From positions 5,704,001 to 5,768,000 of the forward strand of contig NZ_CP115300.1 of NCBI RefSeq assembly GCF_027625935.1: a stretch of DNA of 64,000 bases, read 5' to 3'. This DNA comes from Streptomyces camelliae. GTDB lineage: Bacteria > Actinomycetota > Actinomycetes > Streptomycetales > Streptomycetaceae. Shown one piece after another: positions 18,238-25,782 of the stretch (its first letter is position 1; every line of letters begins with the position of its first letter). The notes below the pieces were generated by a model. That model was given only the letters and a program-made list of their open reading frames with translations. It did not search any database and was not told the origin of the DNA. The translations under genes were made by a program, and so were the position numbers.

Positions 18238-19030
18238 CCTGGACCACCACCCGCCGCGTCGCCGCCGACTGCATCACCCGGCCCAGACCCAGCAGCACCA
18301 CCGCCCACGCCCCCTGGAAGAGATACGTCCGCACCGGATCCGCGTGCCCCAGCAGCACATCGGCCGGCCGCTGGAGCAGCGAGGACCACGGCAGGGCCCG
18401 TACGACCTCGCCGAGCGCGCCCGGAAAGACGTTCAGCGGCAGCAGCATCCCGCTGCAGAAGTACCCGGCCAGCCACATCATCTGCCCCACACCGGTGCCG
18501 TCCAGCAGCCAGAACGCGCTCAGCGCCACCAGGTACCGGATCCCGAAGCCGACCACCATCGCCAGCAGCACCGCGACCAGGAAGGCCAGCCAGGTGCCGG
18601 CGTCGGTGGGCAGACAGACCGGAAAACACAGCGCACCGAAGACGAACGGCACGACCCCCCGCCCGAGCAGCTGGAAACAGGCCCGCCCGAGATCGGCGGC
18701 GAGCCACCACAGCTGGAGATCGGCGGGCCGGTACAGATCGATCGCCACGTCCCCCGTACGGATGCGATCCATCAGCTCGTCCTCGACGCCGCCGCCCCCG
18801 ATCGCGAGCGTCGACAGGAACGCCTGGCCCAGCCAGACATAGGTCACGACCTGCGCCTCGTCATAGCCTCCGAGGTGCGGCTTCGCGTCCCACAGCGCCC
18901 GGTAGGTATAGACGAGGATGAGTCCGAAGACCGTGTTCGTGAACACCCCTGCCGCAGTGGCGGCCCGATACGTCGCGTACCGTCTGAATCCCCCCGCCGC
19001 GACGGCCACGTACAACCGTCCCGCGCCCAC
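18230..19030 (-). CDS. ABC-2 family permease, subunit A
   Basis: First gene of the exporter operon, 266 aa with about six membrane segments. Diagnostic stretches are RYATYRAATAAGVFTNTVFG and GDVAIDLYRPADLQLWWLA, the latter the DUF990 loop equivalent to that in subunit B. I chose GTG at 19030, which has Shine-Dalgarno CTGGAGGTGG; longer in-frame extension runs through unrelated antisense sequence of the PBP gene. It is divergent from the PBP gene across 192 bp, which must hold both promoters. Confidence 0.86.
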   Translation of the reverse strand: MGAGRLYVAVAAGGFRRYATYRAATAAGVFTNTVFGLILVYTYRALWDAKPHLGGYDEAQVVTYVWLGQAFLSTLAIGGGGVEDELMDRIRTGDVAIDLYRPADLQLWWLAADLGRACFQLLGRGVVPFVFGALCFPVCLPTDAGTWLAFLVAVLLAMVVGFGIRYLVALSAFWLLDGTGVGQMMWLAGYFCSGMLLPLNVFPGALGEVVRALPWSSLLQRPADVLLGHADPVRTYLFQGAWAVVLLGLGRVMQSAATRRVVVQGG

Positions 19031-19222
19031 GTCAGTCCACCTCCAGGGACCGCTCGACACCGAAGCGCAGGAGCCTAGTCCGGAGGCCCGGCGACCGGCC
19101 ACGCATTTTCGTGCCCGAACCGTGCCGGAATCCGGGAACGGAACGCCAGGTGCGAGAGTCTTCAGACTGGGGGCAGAAGGCGTACGAGGCGTACGGCAAC
19201 GTACGACGCGAAACAGGAGTCC

Positions 19223-22200
19223 GTGCACGACATGAGCGACGAGCCGCAGCCGCAGCAGCCGAACGACGGCGTGGCGCCGGAAAAGCCGCTGCCGGCTGAA
19301 GGGCCTGGCACCCCGGGACCCCGACCGGGCGAGGGAGCGAAGGCCGAGGGTCCCGCACAGGCGGGAAGCCCTGCCGAGGCCGGCCGGCCTGGGCAGCCAG
19401 GAGTAGGCCGAACGGCTGACCCGACGGCCCCCCAGGACCGAACCACCTCGATCGCCCGAGCCCGCCAGGCGGCCCGCGGAGGCCGCGCGGAACAGGAGGG
19501 GACGAACAGGTCCGGGTCCGGCGGGGTTGCGGGGGCTGGTACGGCTTCCGGGTCTGGCGGGGCTTCCGGGTCCGGTGGGGTTGGGGCCGGTACGGCTCTC
19601 GGGTCCGGCGGGGCTGTGGGGTCTGGCGGAGCTTCGGGGTCCGATGGGGTTGCTGGGGCCGGTACGGCTTCTGGGTCCCGTGGGGCTTTCGCGTCCGGTG
19701 GGGCTTCCGGGGGTGGTGGGGCTGCGGCGGCTGGTGGCACCGACGCTACGGCGGTCCGCGAGGCTTCCGGCGCTGATGACGCCTCGACCTCCGCTTCCGG
19801 CCCGGCCCCGGCGCGCGGCGACAGCGGTTCCCGCGCTGTTTCGGAGCCCGGCAGGGCGTCGGCCTCCGGCGACTCCGGCTCTGGCAGTGCTTCGGCCTCC
19901 GGGCAGGCCGGGGCCCGCGAGGGCTCCGGTGCTGACGCGGCTCGTGGTGCTTCCGGGCCCGCCGCGTCCGGTGCCGAGAAGCCCCAGTCGCCCGAGAGCA
20001 CGCAGGTGCTGCGGCGGGTCAACGCGCCCCGACGCGGCCAGGAGGAGCCGGGTACGTCGGGTACGTCGGCCCGGGCAGGTCAGGCCCCCGATGAGACGCG
20101 GGCGCCCGAGACCACCCAGGTCCTTCGGCGGATCGGCGCACCCCGCGCGGCCGAGCCCGACGACCCCGCCAGGAACGCGGCCACCGAGCCGGACGCCGAC
20201 GGCCGTACCCCTCGTACGAACACCCCGGACACCGCACCCCGAGCCGGACGGCCCGGCGGTGCGAACCGGGCTGCCCGCACGGCCGCAGCGCTCGGCGCCG
20301 CCGGCACGGCCGCAGCCGCCGGCGCCGGTGCCGCGAACGCCGCCGGCCAGGCATCCCAGGCGGGCGCAGCGGGCGCGGCGGCAGCGGGCGCGGCAGGCGC
20401 GGCAGCCGCACGCCCCCGACTCCCCGGCACCGCAAACGGCCCCCGCCCCGGAAACGGCGCCGCAAACGGCCCCCGCTCCGGAAACGGCACCGCAAACACC
20501 CCCGGCCCCCGCCCCGGCGACGGAAACGGCACCGGCACCGGCACCCGTAACGCCACCGGCACCGGCCCCCGCACCGCCCCCACCGCCTCCCGCCAGATCC
20601 CCGGCCAGGCACCCGCCCCCTCCTCCGAAGAAGCCACACCCCTCCTCGCCGGAGGCGACGGCACCGGCGGTGGCAAGGGCAAGAAGCCGAAGCGGCCCAA
20701 GCGGACCGGATGGCGGCGGATCTTCCCCACCTGGCGCATGGTGCTCGGCACCTTCCTCTTCGGCGTGCTGCTGATCATCGGCCTGTTCTTCCTCGGCTAC
20801 TCGATGGTCAACATCCCGCCCGCCAACGCCCTCGCCACCAAGCAGGCCAACGTCTACCTCTACGCCGACGGCTCCCAGATCGCCCGCGACGGACAGATCA
20901 ACCGCGAGAACGTCACCCTCGCCCAGGTCTCCAAGGACGCCCAGCACGCCGTACTGGCCGCCGAGGACCGCGACTTCTACACCGAGTCCGCCGTCGACCC
21001 CAAGGCCATGCTCCGCGCCGCCTGGAACACCGCGACCGGCAAGGGCACCCAGTCCGGCTCGACGATCACCCAGCAGTACGTGAAGAACTACTACCTGGCC
21101 CAGGAACAGACGGTCACCCGCAAGGCCAAGGAGTTCTTCATCGCGATCAAGCTGGACCAGCAGAAGTCCAAGGACGAGATCCTGGAGGGCTACCTCAACA
21201 CCAGCTACTTCGGCCGCAACGCCTACGGCATCCAGTCCGCCGCCCAGGCCTACTACGGCATGGACGCCCAGAACCTCGACCCGGCCCGCGCCGCCTACCT
21301 CGCCGCGCTCGTCAACGCGCCCAGCGAGTACGACGTCGTGGCCCACCCCGAGAACAAGACCGCGGCCGTCGCCCGCTGGAACTATGTCCTGGACGGCATG
21401 GTCAAGAAGGGCTGGCTCAGCGAGTCCACGCGCGCCGGGATGAAGTTCCCGATGCCGAAGGAGCAGACGGTCTCCACGGGCATGTCCGGCCAGCGCGGCT
21501 ACCTCGTCGAGGCGGTCAAGCACTACCTGACCACCAACAACATCCTCACCGACGACCAGCTCGCGGCCGGCGGCTACCGCATCACCACCACCATCCAGAA
21601 GAACAGGCAGGACGCCTTCGTCAAGGCCGTCGACGACCAGCTGATCTCCAAGCTGGACAAGAAGAACAACAAGGTCGACAGCTACGTCCGCGCCGGCGGT
21701 GCCTCCGTCGACCCGAAGACCGGCAAGGTCGTCGCCATCTACGGCGGCATCGACTACGTGAAGCAGTACACCAACGGCGCGACCCGCGGTGACTTCCAGG
21801 TCGGCTCCACCTTCAAGCCCTTCGTCTTCACCTCGGCGGTGCAGAACGGCTCGACCACCCAGGACGGCCGCACCATCACCCCGAACACCATGTACGACGG
21901 CACCAACGAGCGCCCCGTACAGGGCTGGAGCGGCGGCGCCTACGCCCCGCAGAACGAGGACCAGAAGTCGTACGGCCAGATCACCGTCACCAAGGCGACG
22001 GACCTGTCCGTGAACGCCGTCTACGCGCAGATGGCCGTCGACGTCGGCCCGTCCAAGGTCAAGCAGACCGCGGTCGACCTCGGCCTCAAGCCCGACACCC
22101 CGGACATGCAGCCGTACCCGTCCATCGCCCTCGGCACCGCCAACGCCAGCGTTCTGAACATGGCGGAGGCCTACGCCACGCTCGCCAACCACGGCAAGCA

Positions 22201-23017
22201 CGGCACGTACACCCTGATCGAGAAGATCACCAAGGACGGCACCGAGGACGTCAAGCTGCCCGACCAGCAGGTCAAGCAGGCCGTCAGCCGCGAGGCCGCC
22301 GACACCACCACCTCCATGCTGCAGAGCGTGGTCGACAACGGCACCGCCACCGCCGCCCAGGCCGCGGGCCGCCCGGCGGCCGGCAAGACCGGTACCGCCG
22401 AGAACGACACCGCCGCCTGGTTCGCCGGCTACACCCCCGACCTGGCCACCGTGGTCTCGGTCATGGGCCAGGACCCGGTCACGGCCAAGCACATGCCGCT
22501 CTACGGCGCCCTCGGCCTGCCCCGCATCAACGGCGGCGGCGCGCCCACCCAGATCTGGGCCCAGTACACGCACGACGCGCTGACCGGCACCCCGGCCTCC
22601 GACTTCGACCTCCAGCTCCAGCAGGGCGCCGACCAGCCGCAGCCCCCCAGTGCCAGCTCCTCGGCCCAGCCGGGCACGACCGGTGACCAGACCACCGGCG
22701 CCACCACCGCGACCCCCACCACCGGCGGCACGACCACCACCCCGACCACCGGCGGCACCAACGGCACCCCGACCACCGGCGGTACGACGACCAACGGCGG
22801 CACCACCACCGGCGGCACGACCACCAACGGCGGTCCGACCACCACCGGCGGAGGCACGACGACCGGCGGGGGCACGACGACCGGAGGCGGGACCACCACC
22901 GGCGGCGGCACGACCGGCGGCACGACCACCGGCACCACCACCGGAGGCGGCGACACGACCGGCGGCGGTACGACCGGCACACCGGCGGGCGCGGGCGGCG
23001 GAGGCCCCGGCGCCTGA
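19223..23017 (+). CDS. class A penicillin-binding protein (bifunctional transglycosylase/transpeptidase)
   Basis: Peptidoglycan polymerase and cross-linker anchored in the membrane, about 1264 aa. Residues 1-490 are a low-complexity Gly/Ala/Ser/Pro/Thr cytoplasmic extension with two copies of a TQVLRR(V/I)xAPR motif. The membrane anchor is around MVLGTFLFGVLLIIGLFFLG. The GT51 domain follows: AVLAAEDRDFYTESAVDPKA and GSTITQQYVKNYYL. The transpeptidase domain has the nucleophile in GSTFKPFVFTS, SVN, and KTG in AAGKTGTAEND. The last ~100 residues are Thr/Gly repeats ending PAGAGGGGPGA, typical of cell-wall-spanning tails. The start is GTG at 19223 after CAGGAG; an ATG nine bases on is possible. 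Confidence 0.93.
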   Translation: MHDMSDEPQPQQPNDGVAPEKPLPAEGPGTPGPRPGEGAKAEGPAQAGSPAEAGRPGQPGVGRTADPTAPQDRTTSIARARQAARGGRAEQEGTNRSGSGGVAGAGTASGSGGASGSGGVGAGTALGSGGAVGSGGASGSDGVAGAGTASGSRGAFASGGASGGGGAAAAGGTDATAVREASGADDASTSASGPAPARGDSGSRAVSEPGRASASGDSGSGSASASGQAGAREGSGADAARGASGPAASGAEKPQSPESTQVLRRVNAPRRGQEEPGTSGTSARAGQAPDETRAPETTQVLRRIGAPRAAEPDDPARNAATEPDADGRTPRTNTPDTAPRAGRPGGANRAARTAAALGAAGTAAAAGAGAANAAGQASQAGAAGAAAAGAAGAAAARPRLPGTANGPRPGNGAANGPRSGNGTANTPGPRPGDGNGTGTGTRNATGTGPRTAPTASRQIPGQAPAPSSEEATPLLAGGDGTGGGKGKKPKRPKRTGWRRIFPTWRMVLGTFLFGVLLIIGLFFLGYSMVNIPPANALATKQANVYLYADGSQIARDGQINRENVTLAQVSKDAQHAVLAAEDRDFYTESAVDPKAMLRAAWNTATGKGTQSGSTITQQYVKNYYLAQEQTVTRKAKEFFIAIKLDQQKSKDEILEGYLNTSYFGRNAYGIQSAAQAYYGMDAQNLDPARAAYLAALVNAPSEYDVVAHPENKTAAVARWNYVLDGMVKKGWLSESTRAGMKFPMPKEQTVSTGMSGQRGYLVEAVKHYLTTNNILTDDQLAAGGYRITTTIQKNRQDAFVKAVDDQLISKLDKKNNKVDSYVRAGGASVDPKTGKVVAIYGGIDYVKQYTNGATRGDFQVGSTFKPFVFTSAVQNGSTTQDGRTITPNTMYDGTNERPVQGWSGGAYAPQNEDQKSYGQITVTKATDLSVNAVYAQMAVDVGPSKVKQTAVDLGLKPDTPDMQPYPSIALGTANASVLNMAEAYATLANHGKHGTYTLIEKITKDGTEDVKLPDQQVKQAVSREAADTTTSMLQSVVDNGTATAAQAAGRPAAGKTGTAENDTAAWFAGYTPDLATVVSVMGQDPVTAKHMPLYGALGLPRINGGGAPTQIWAQYTHDALTGTPASDFDLQLQQGADQPQPPSASSSAQPGTTGDQTTGATTATPTTGGTTTTPTTGGTNGTPTTGGTTTNGGTTTGGTTTNGGPTTTGGGTTTGGGTTTGGGTTTGGGTTGGTTTGTTTGGGDTTGGGTTGTPAGAGGGGPGA

Positions 23018-23067
23018 GACCTCATGGACCGGTCTCAGTGGGGAGACCTCATGGACCGGTCTCAGTG
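23016..23067. repeat. duplicated 25-bp hairpin between convergent genes
   Basis: GAGACCTCATGGACCGGTCT-CAGTG occurs at 23016-23040 and 23043-23067. Each copy folds as GAGACC/GGTCTC. Copy 1 overlaps the PBP stop codon and copy 2 overlaps the exporter stop codon on the other strand. It probably acts as a bidirectional terminator. Confidence 0.9.
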
Positions 23068-23382
23068 ACCGCTGGTCGCCTTCAGTCCGACGACGGCGAC
23101 CAGCAGCAGACAGACGAAGAAGACCCGGGCGGCGGTGACCGGCTCACCCAGCACCACCATGCCGAGCACCGCCGCCCCGGCCGCCCCGATGCCCACCCAC
23201 ACGCCGTAGGCGGTACCGATGGGCAGCGACTTCGCGGCGTACGACAGCAGGACCATGCTCGCGACGATCCCGGCGCCCGTCAGCACGCTCGGGACCAGCC
23301 GCGTGAAGCCCTCGCTGTACTTCATCCCGATCGACCAGCCGACTTCCAGCAGACCGGCGACGACAAGCAGAACCCAGGCCAT
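23062..23382 (-). CDS. sugE: SMR-family guanidinium exporter (SugE/Gdx)
   Basis: Small four-helix membrane transporter (106 aa) that works as an antiparallel dimer. It has the membrane-embedded Glu in LLVVAGLLEVGWSIGMKY and the Gdx-type blocks AAKSLPIGTAYGVWVGIG and VLGMVVLGEPVT. By eye it resembles E. coli SugE/Gdx more than EmrE. The start at 23382 has Shine-Dalgarno CGGAGGTG. Upstream on the same strand is a guanidine-III riboswitch-like element (23418-23460), which strongly supports guanidinium as substrate. It is convergent with the PBP gene across a duplicated hairpin. Confidence 0.92.
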   Translation of the reverse strand: MAWVLLVVAGLLEVGWSIGMKYSEGFTRLVPSVLTGAGIVASMVLLSYAAKSLPIGTAYGVWVGIGAAGAAVLGMVVLGEPVTAARVFFVCLLLVAVVGLKATSGH

Positions 23383-23417
23383 GACGAGCACCTCCGAGAC
23401 TTCGTACGAACGGGGGT

Positions 23418-23460
23418 GCGTCGTCTTTGCCTTCGACCCGGTACGGCGCGTCTCGTCGGG
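23418..23460 (-). promoter_or_regulatory. guanidine-III (ykkC-III) riboswitch
   Basis: Read on the minus strand, this 43-nt element begins CCCGACGAGACGCGCCGTAC and ends GGCAAAGACGACGC. It lines up with the Thermobifida fusca guanidine-III aptamer as I recall it: P1 CCCG/CGGG, the conserved ACGAG, P2 GCGCCGT with ACGACGC (one C-A mismatch), and the AAGACG strand of the pseudoknot. It ends 36 nt before the exporter start codon, close to the Shine-Dalgarno, so control of translation initiation is likely (ON with guanidine). Confidence 0.82.
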
Positions 23461-23484
23461 CTCCCCTCGAACATAGCAAAGGAA

Positions 23485-23526
23485 CGGCAAAGGGGCTGGT
23501 GGCCACGGTCACCAGCCCCTTTGCCG
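23485..23526 (-). terminator. hairpin terminator of the groES-like gene
   Basis: CGGCAAAGGGGCTGGTG (23485-23501) and CACCAGCCCCTTTGCCG (23510-23526) form a perfect 17-bp stem with an 8-nt loop, 24 bp past the groES-like stop. Confidence 0.93.
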
Positions 23527-23549
23527 AGACGGACTCAGCGATAACGGAC

Positions 23550-23909
23550 TCAGAGATACAAGCCGGTGGAGTCCTCCGACCCCTCGAACCGGTCCGCGGC
23601 CACGGCATGCAGATCACGCTCACGCATGAGCACGTACGCCACGCCTCGCACCTCGACCTCGGCCCGGTCCTCCGGGTCGTACAGCACCCGGTCACCGGCC
23701 TCCACGGTCCGCACGTTCTGCCCGACCGCGACGACCTCGGCCCAGGCCAGGCGTCGGCCCACCGCCGCCGTGGCGGGAATCAGAATGCCGCCTCCCGACC
23801 GCCGCTCACCCTCACCGGCGTCCTGCTTGACCAGAACCCGGTCGTGCAGCATCCGGATGGGCAGCTTGTCGTGATGCGGGGTGCCCTGCTCGTTTCTGTT
23901 GGCGCTCAC
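23550..23909 (-). CDS. GroES-like co-chaperonin family protein
   Basis: A 119-aa protein with the Cpn10 fold: KLPIRMLHDRVLVKQDAGEG, SGGGILIPATAAV and VEAGDRVLYDPEDRAEVEV. It diverges from housekeeping GroES: the mobile loop (RRSGGGILIP) is present, but the C-terminus extends into RDLHAVAADRFEGSEDSTG. It is a stand-alone gene with no groEL beside it. In Streptomyces this second GroES-like protein is conserved and its partner is not established. Confidence 0.86.
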   Translation of the reverse strand: MSANRNEQGTPHHDKLPIRMLHDRVLVKQDAGEGERRSGGGILIPATAAVGRRLAWAEVVAVGQNVRTVEAGDRVLYDPEDRAEVEVRGVAYVLMRERDLHAVAADRFEGSEDSTGLYL

Positions 23910-23952
23910 GCCTCGAACCTACCTGTCTTCGCCCCGTACGTCCGCGCCCGGG

Positions 23953-24282
23953 TCAGCGCTTGCGCCGCTTACGGCCCACGGCGAGCAGCCCGACCACCCC
24001 GACGGCGAGCAGCGCGACGGGCACGACCCGCTCCAGCCGAGGCGCCCCCTCGTCATCGACGAACTTCGCCCGCACCTCACTGACCACCCGGTTGACCTGC
24101 ACATACGCCCGCCCGACCGTGTGGTCGAGATTGGCGACGACCTTGGCCTTCGCGTCCCCGATGATCGTCTGCGGATGCACCCGCACCCCGATCTCGTCAA
24201 GCGTCTCGGCCAGCACTTCACGGCGGCGCTTGATGTCCGCCTCGATCTGCGCCGGGGTTCTGGTGTCCGACGTGTCCGCCAC
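23953..24282 (-). CDS. DUF3618 membrane-anchored protein
   Basis: A 109-aa protein. The N-terminal DUF3618 region TPAQIEADIKRRREVLAETL with DEIGVRVHPQTIIGDAKAKV is amphipathic. A short central region follows, then one C-terminal membrane segment (VVPVALLAVGVVGLLAVG) ending in a positively charged GRKRRKR. Function is unknown. It is divergent from bcp across 92 bp and in tandem with the groES-like gene. Confidence 0.87.
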   Translation of the reverse strand: MADTSDTRTPAQIEADIKRRREVLAETLDEIGVRVHPQTIIGDAKAKVVANLDHTVGRAYVQVNRVVSEVRAKFVDDEGAPRLERVVPVALLAVGVVGLLAVGRKRRKR

Positions 24283-24374
24283 CGTACGGCCTCCGAAGTC
24301 TCTGATGCTGTCCCGGACAGTCTGTCAGCTCTTGCTCTCACCGCACCGCAAGGCCCCCCGGTTACGCTGGCCCG

Positions 24375-24842
24375 ATGAGCGAGCGACTCCAGCCGGGGGA
24401 CGTGGCCCCCGCCTTCACCCTCCCGGACGCCGACGGCACCGAGGTCTCCCTGTCCTCCTACAACGGCCGCAAGGTCATCGTCTACTTCTACCCCGCCGCC
24501 CTGACCCCCGGCTGCACCAAGCAGGCCTGCGACTTCACCGACAACCTGTCGCTCCTGGCCGACGCCGGCTACGACGTCATCGGCATCAGCCCCGACAAGC
24601 CGGAGAAGCTGGCCAAGTTCCGCGAGAAGGAATCCCTGAAGGTCACGCTGCTGGCCGACCCGGACAAGAAGGCCCTGGAGGCCTACGGCGCCTTCGGCGA
24701 GAAGAAGCTCTACGGCAAGACGGTCGTCGGCGTGATCCGCTCCACGGTGATCGTGGACGAACAGGGCAAGGTCGAACGAGCCCTGTACAACGTGAAGGCC
24801 ACCGGCCACGTGGCCAAGATCATCAAGGATCTCGGCATCTGA
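24375..24842 (+). CDS. bcp: thioredoxin-dependent peroxiredoxin (Bcp/PrxQ)
   Basis: Reduces hydroperoxides using thioredoxin. The 155-aa protein starts MSERLQPGDVAPAFTLPDAD and carries the peroxidatic and resolving cysteines in YPAALTPGCTKQACDF, the CxxxxC arrangement of the PrxQ subgroup. The domain finishes with GVIRSTVIVDEQGKV. Length is standard. It is monocistronic with a strong terminator at 24863-24896. Confidence 0.95.
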   Translation: MSERLQPGDVAPAFTLPDADGTEVSLSSYNGRKVIVYFYPAALTPGCTKQACDFTDNLSLLADAGYDVIGISPDKPEKLAKFREKESLKVTLLADPDKKALEAYGAFGEKKLYGKTVVGVIRSTVIVDEQGKVERALYNVKATGHVAKIIKDLGI

Positions 24843-24862
24843 GGGGTCCGTATCCGCTGCTG

Positions 24863-24896
24863 GCGGCTCGCACCGGGGAGACCTGGTGCGAGCCGC
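24863..24896 (+). terminator. hairpin terminator after bcp
   Basis: GCGGCTCGCACC (24863-24874) and GGTGCGAGCCGC (24885-24896) form a perfect 12-bp stem with a 10-nt loop, followed by TTTC. Confidence 0.92.
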
Positions 24897-25026
24897 TTTC
24901 GCATTTCCTGTGCCCCAACTGCCGCGCGACTATGAGCACCTGGAGCCGAGGGGGCGGACGGCGAAAGACTCAGCCCCGTACACTGGGCGAGGCAAAACGG
25001 CCTACAGGTTAATTGTCCGTTTTGGG

Positions 25027-25111
25027 GCGGTCGTGGCGAAATAGGCGATACGCGCGGGTTTTAGGTGCCCGTGGGAGAAATCCCGTGTGGGTTCGAGTCC
25101 CACCGGCCGCA
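25027..25111 (+). tRNA. tRNA-Leu (anticodon UAG)
   Basis: The acceptor stem pairs GCGGTCG (25027-25033) with CGGCCGC (25104-25110), discriminator A at 25111. The D arm reads TGGCGAAATAGGC. The anticodon loop TTTAGGT, closed by CGGGT/GCCCG, gives anticodon TAG. A long variable arm (GGGAGAAATCCC region) marks a class II tRNA. The T arm is GTGGGTTCGAGTCCCAC. CCA is not encoded. The anticodon reads CUA codons. Confidence 0.95.
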
Positions 25112-25116
25112 CAGGT

Positions 25117-25144
25117 GAGGGGCCGTCCGTCTGGGCGGCCCCTC
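25117..25144. terminator. hairpin terminator between tRNA-Leu and rdgB
   Basis: GAGGGGCCG (25117-25125) and CGGCCCCTC (25136-25144) form a 9-bp stem followed by TTCC. It serves the tRNA and the convergent rdgB. Confidence 0.88.
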
Positions 25145-25152
25145 TTCCGCTC

Positions 25153-25755
25153 TCAGCCCAACAACTCCCGAACCACCGGCACCAGCGCCCGAAACGCCTT
25201 CCCCCGATGGCTGATCGCGTTCTTCTCCTCGGGGCTCAGCTCGGCGCACGTCCGGGTCTCGCCCTCCGGCTGGAGGATCGGGTCGTAGCCGAAGCCGTTC
25301 GTGCCGGCGGGCGCGTGCCGCAGGACGCCTCGCAGTTGCCCCTCGACCACGCGCTCCCTGCCGTCCGGCAACGCCAGAGCCGCCGCGCAGGCGAAGTGGG
25401 CGCCCCGGTGTTCCTCCGCGATGTCGGCGAGCTGGGCCAGCAGCAGTTCCAGGTTGGCCCGGTCGTCGCCGTGCTTGCCGGCCCAGCGGGCGGAGAAGAT
25501 GCCGGGGGCGCCGTTCAGGACGTCGACGCAGAGGCCGGAGTCGTCGGCGACGGCGGGCAGGCCGGTGGCCTGGGCGAGGGCGTGGGCCTTGAGGAGGGCG
25601 TTCTCGGCGAAGGTGATGCCCGTCTCCTTGACGTCGGGGACGTCGGGGTAGGCGTCCGCGCCGACCAGTTCATGAGACAGGCCTGCGTCGGCGAGGATCG
25701 CCCTCAGCTCGGTGATCTTTCCGGTGTTGCGGGTGGCGAGGATCAAGCGGGTCAT
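25153..25755 (-). CDS. rdgB: XTP/dITP diphosphatase (Ham1 family)
   Basis: House-cleaning enzyme that hydrolyses non-canonical purine triphosphates (dITP, XTP) to monophosphates. The 200-aa protein begins MTRLILATRNTGKITELRAI, with active-site blocks TFAENALLKAHALAQATG, DDSGLCVDVLNGAPGIFSA, RWAGKHGDDRANLELL, GTNGFGYDPIL and the terminal SHRGKAFRAL. Standard length. In many actinobacteria it follows rph directly; here it is separated by about 10 kb and probably has its own promoter. Confidence 0.96.
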   Translation of the reverse strand: MTRLILATRNTGKITELRAILADAGLSHELVGADAYPDVPDVKETGITFAENALLKAHALAQATGLPAVADDSGLCVDVLNGAPGIFSARWAGKHGDDRANLELLLAQLADIAEEHRGAHFACAAALALPDGRERVVEGQLRGVLRHAPAGTNGFGYDPILQPEGETRTCAELSPEEKNAISHRGKAFRALVPVVRELLG

Positions 25756-25782
25756 GCCCGCCAGTATTCCTTCCCGCCGGGC

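Noticed and set aside
15868..18921. 1017-codon plus-strand frame opposite the ABC exporter operon
   Set aside because: Arg/His/Pro-rich shadow of four well-supported leftward genes.
18230..22573. 1447-codon open frame on the minus strand across the PBP gene
   Set aside because: Only the first ~800 bp at the left end (18230-19030) encodes a real permease; the remainder is the antisense shadow of the high-GC PBP gene and shows biased Gly/Arg/Val composition without motifs.
22680..22990. GGCGGCACGACCACC-type short repeats considered as a minisatellite or CRISPR-like array
   Set aside because: They encode the Thr/Gly-rich C-terminal tail of the PBP in frame; there is no repeat-spacer structure. 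No CRISPR array was seen anywhere in the window.
25027..25111. tRNA-Leu as an integration site for a mobile element
   Set aside because: No integrase gene and no direct repeat of the tRNA 3' end was found in the window; the adjacent genes are conserved core.
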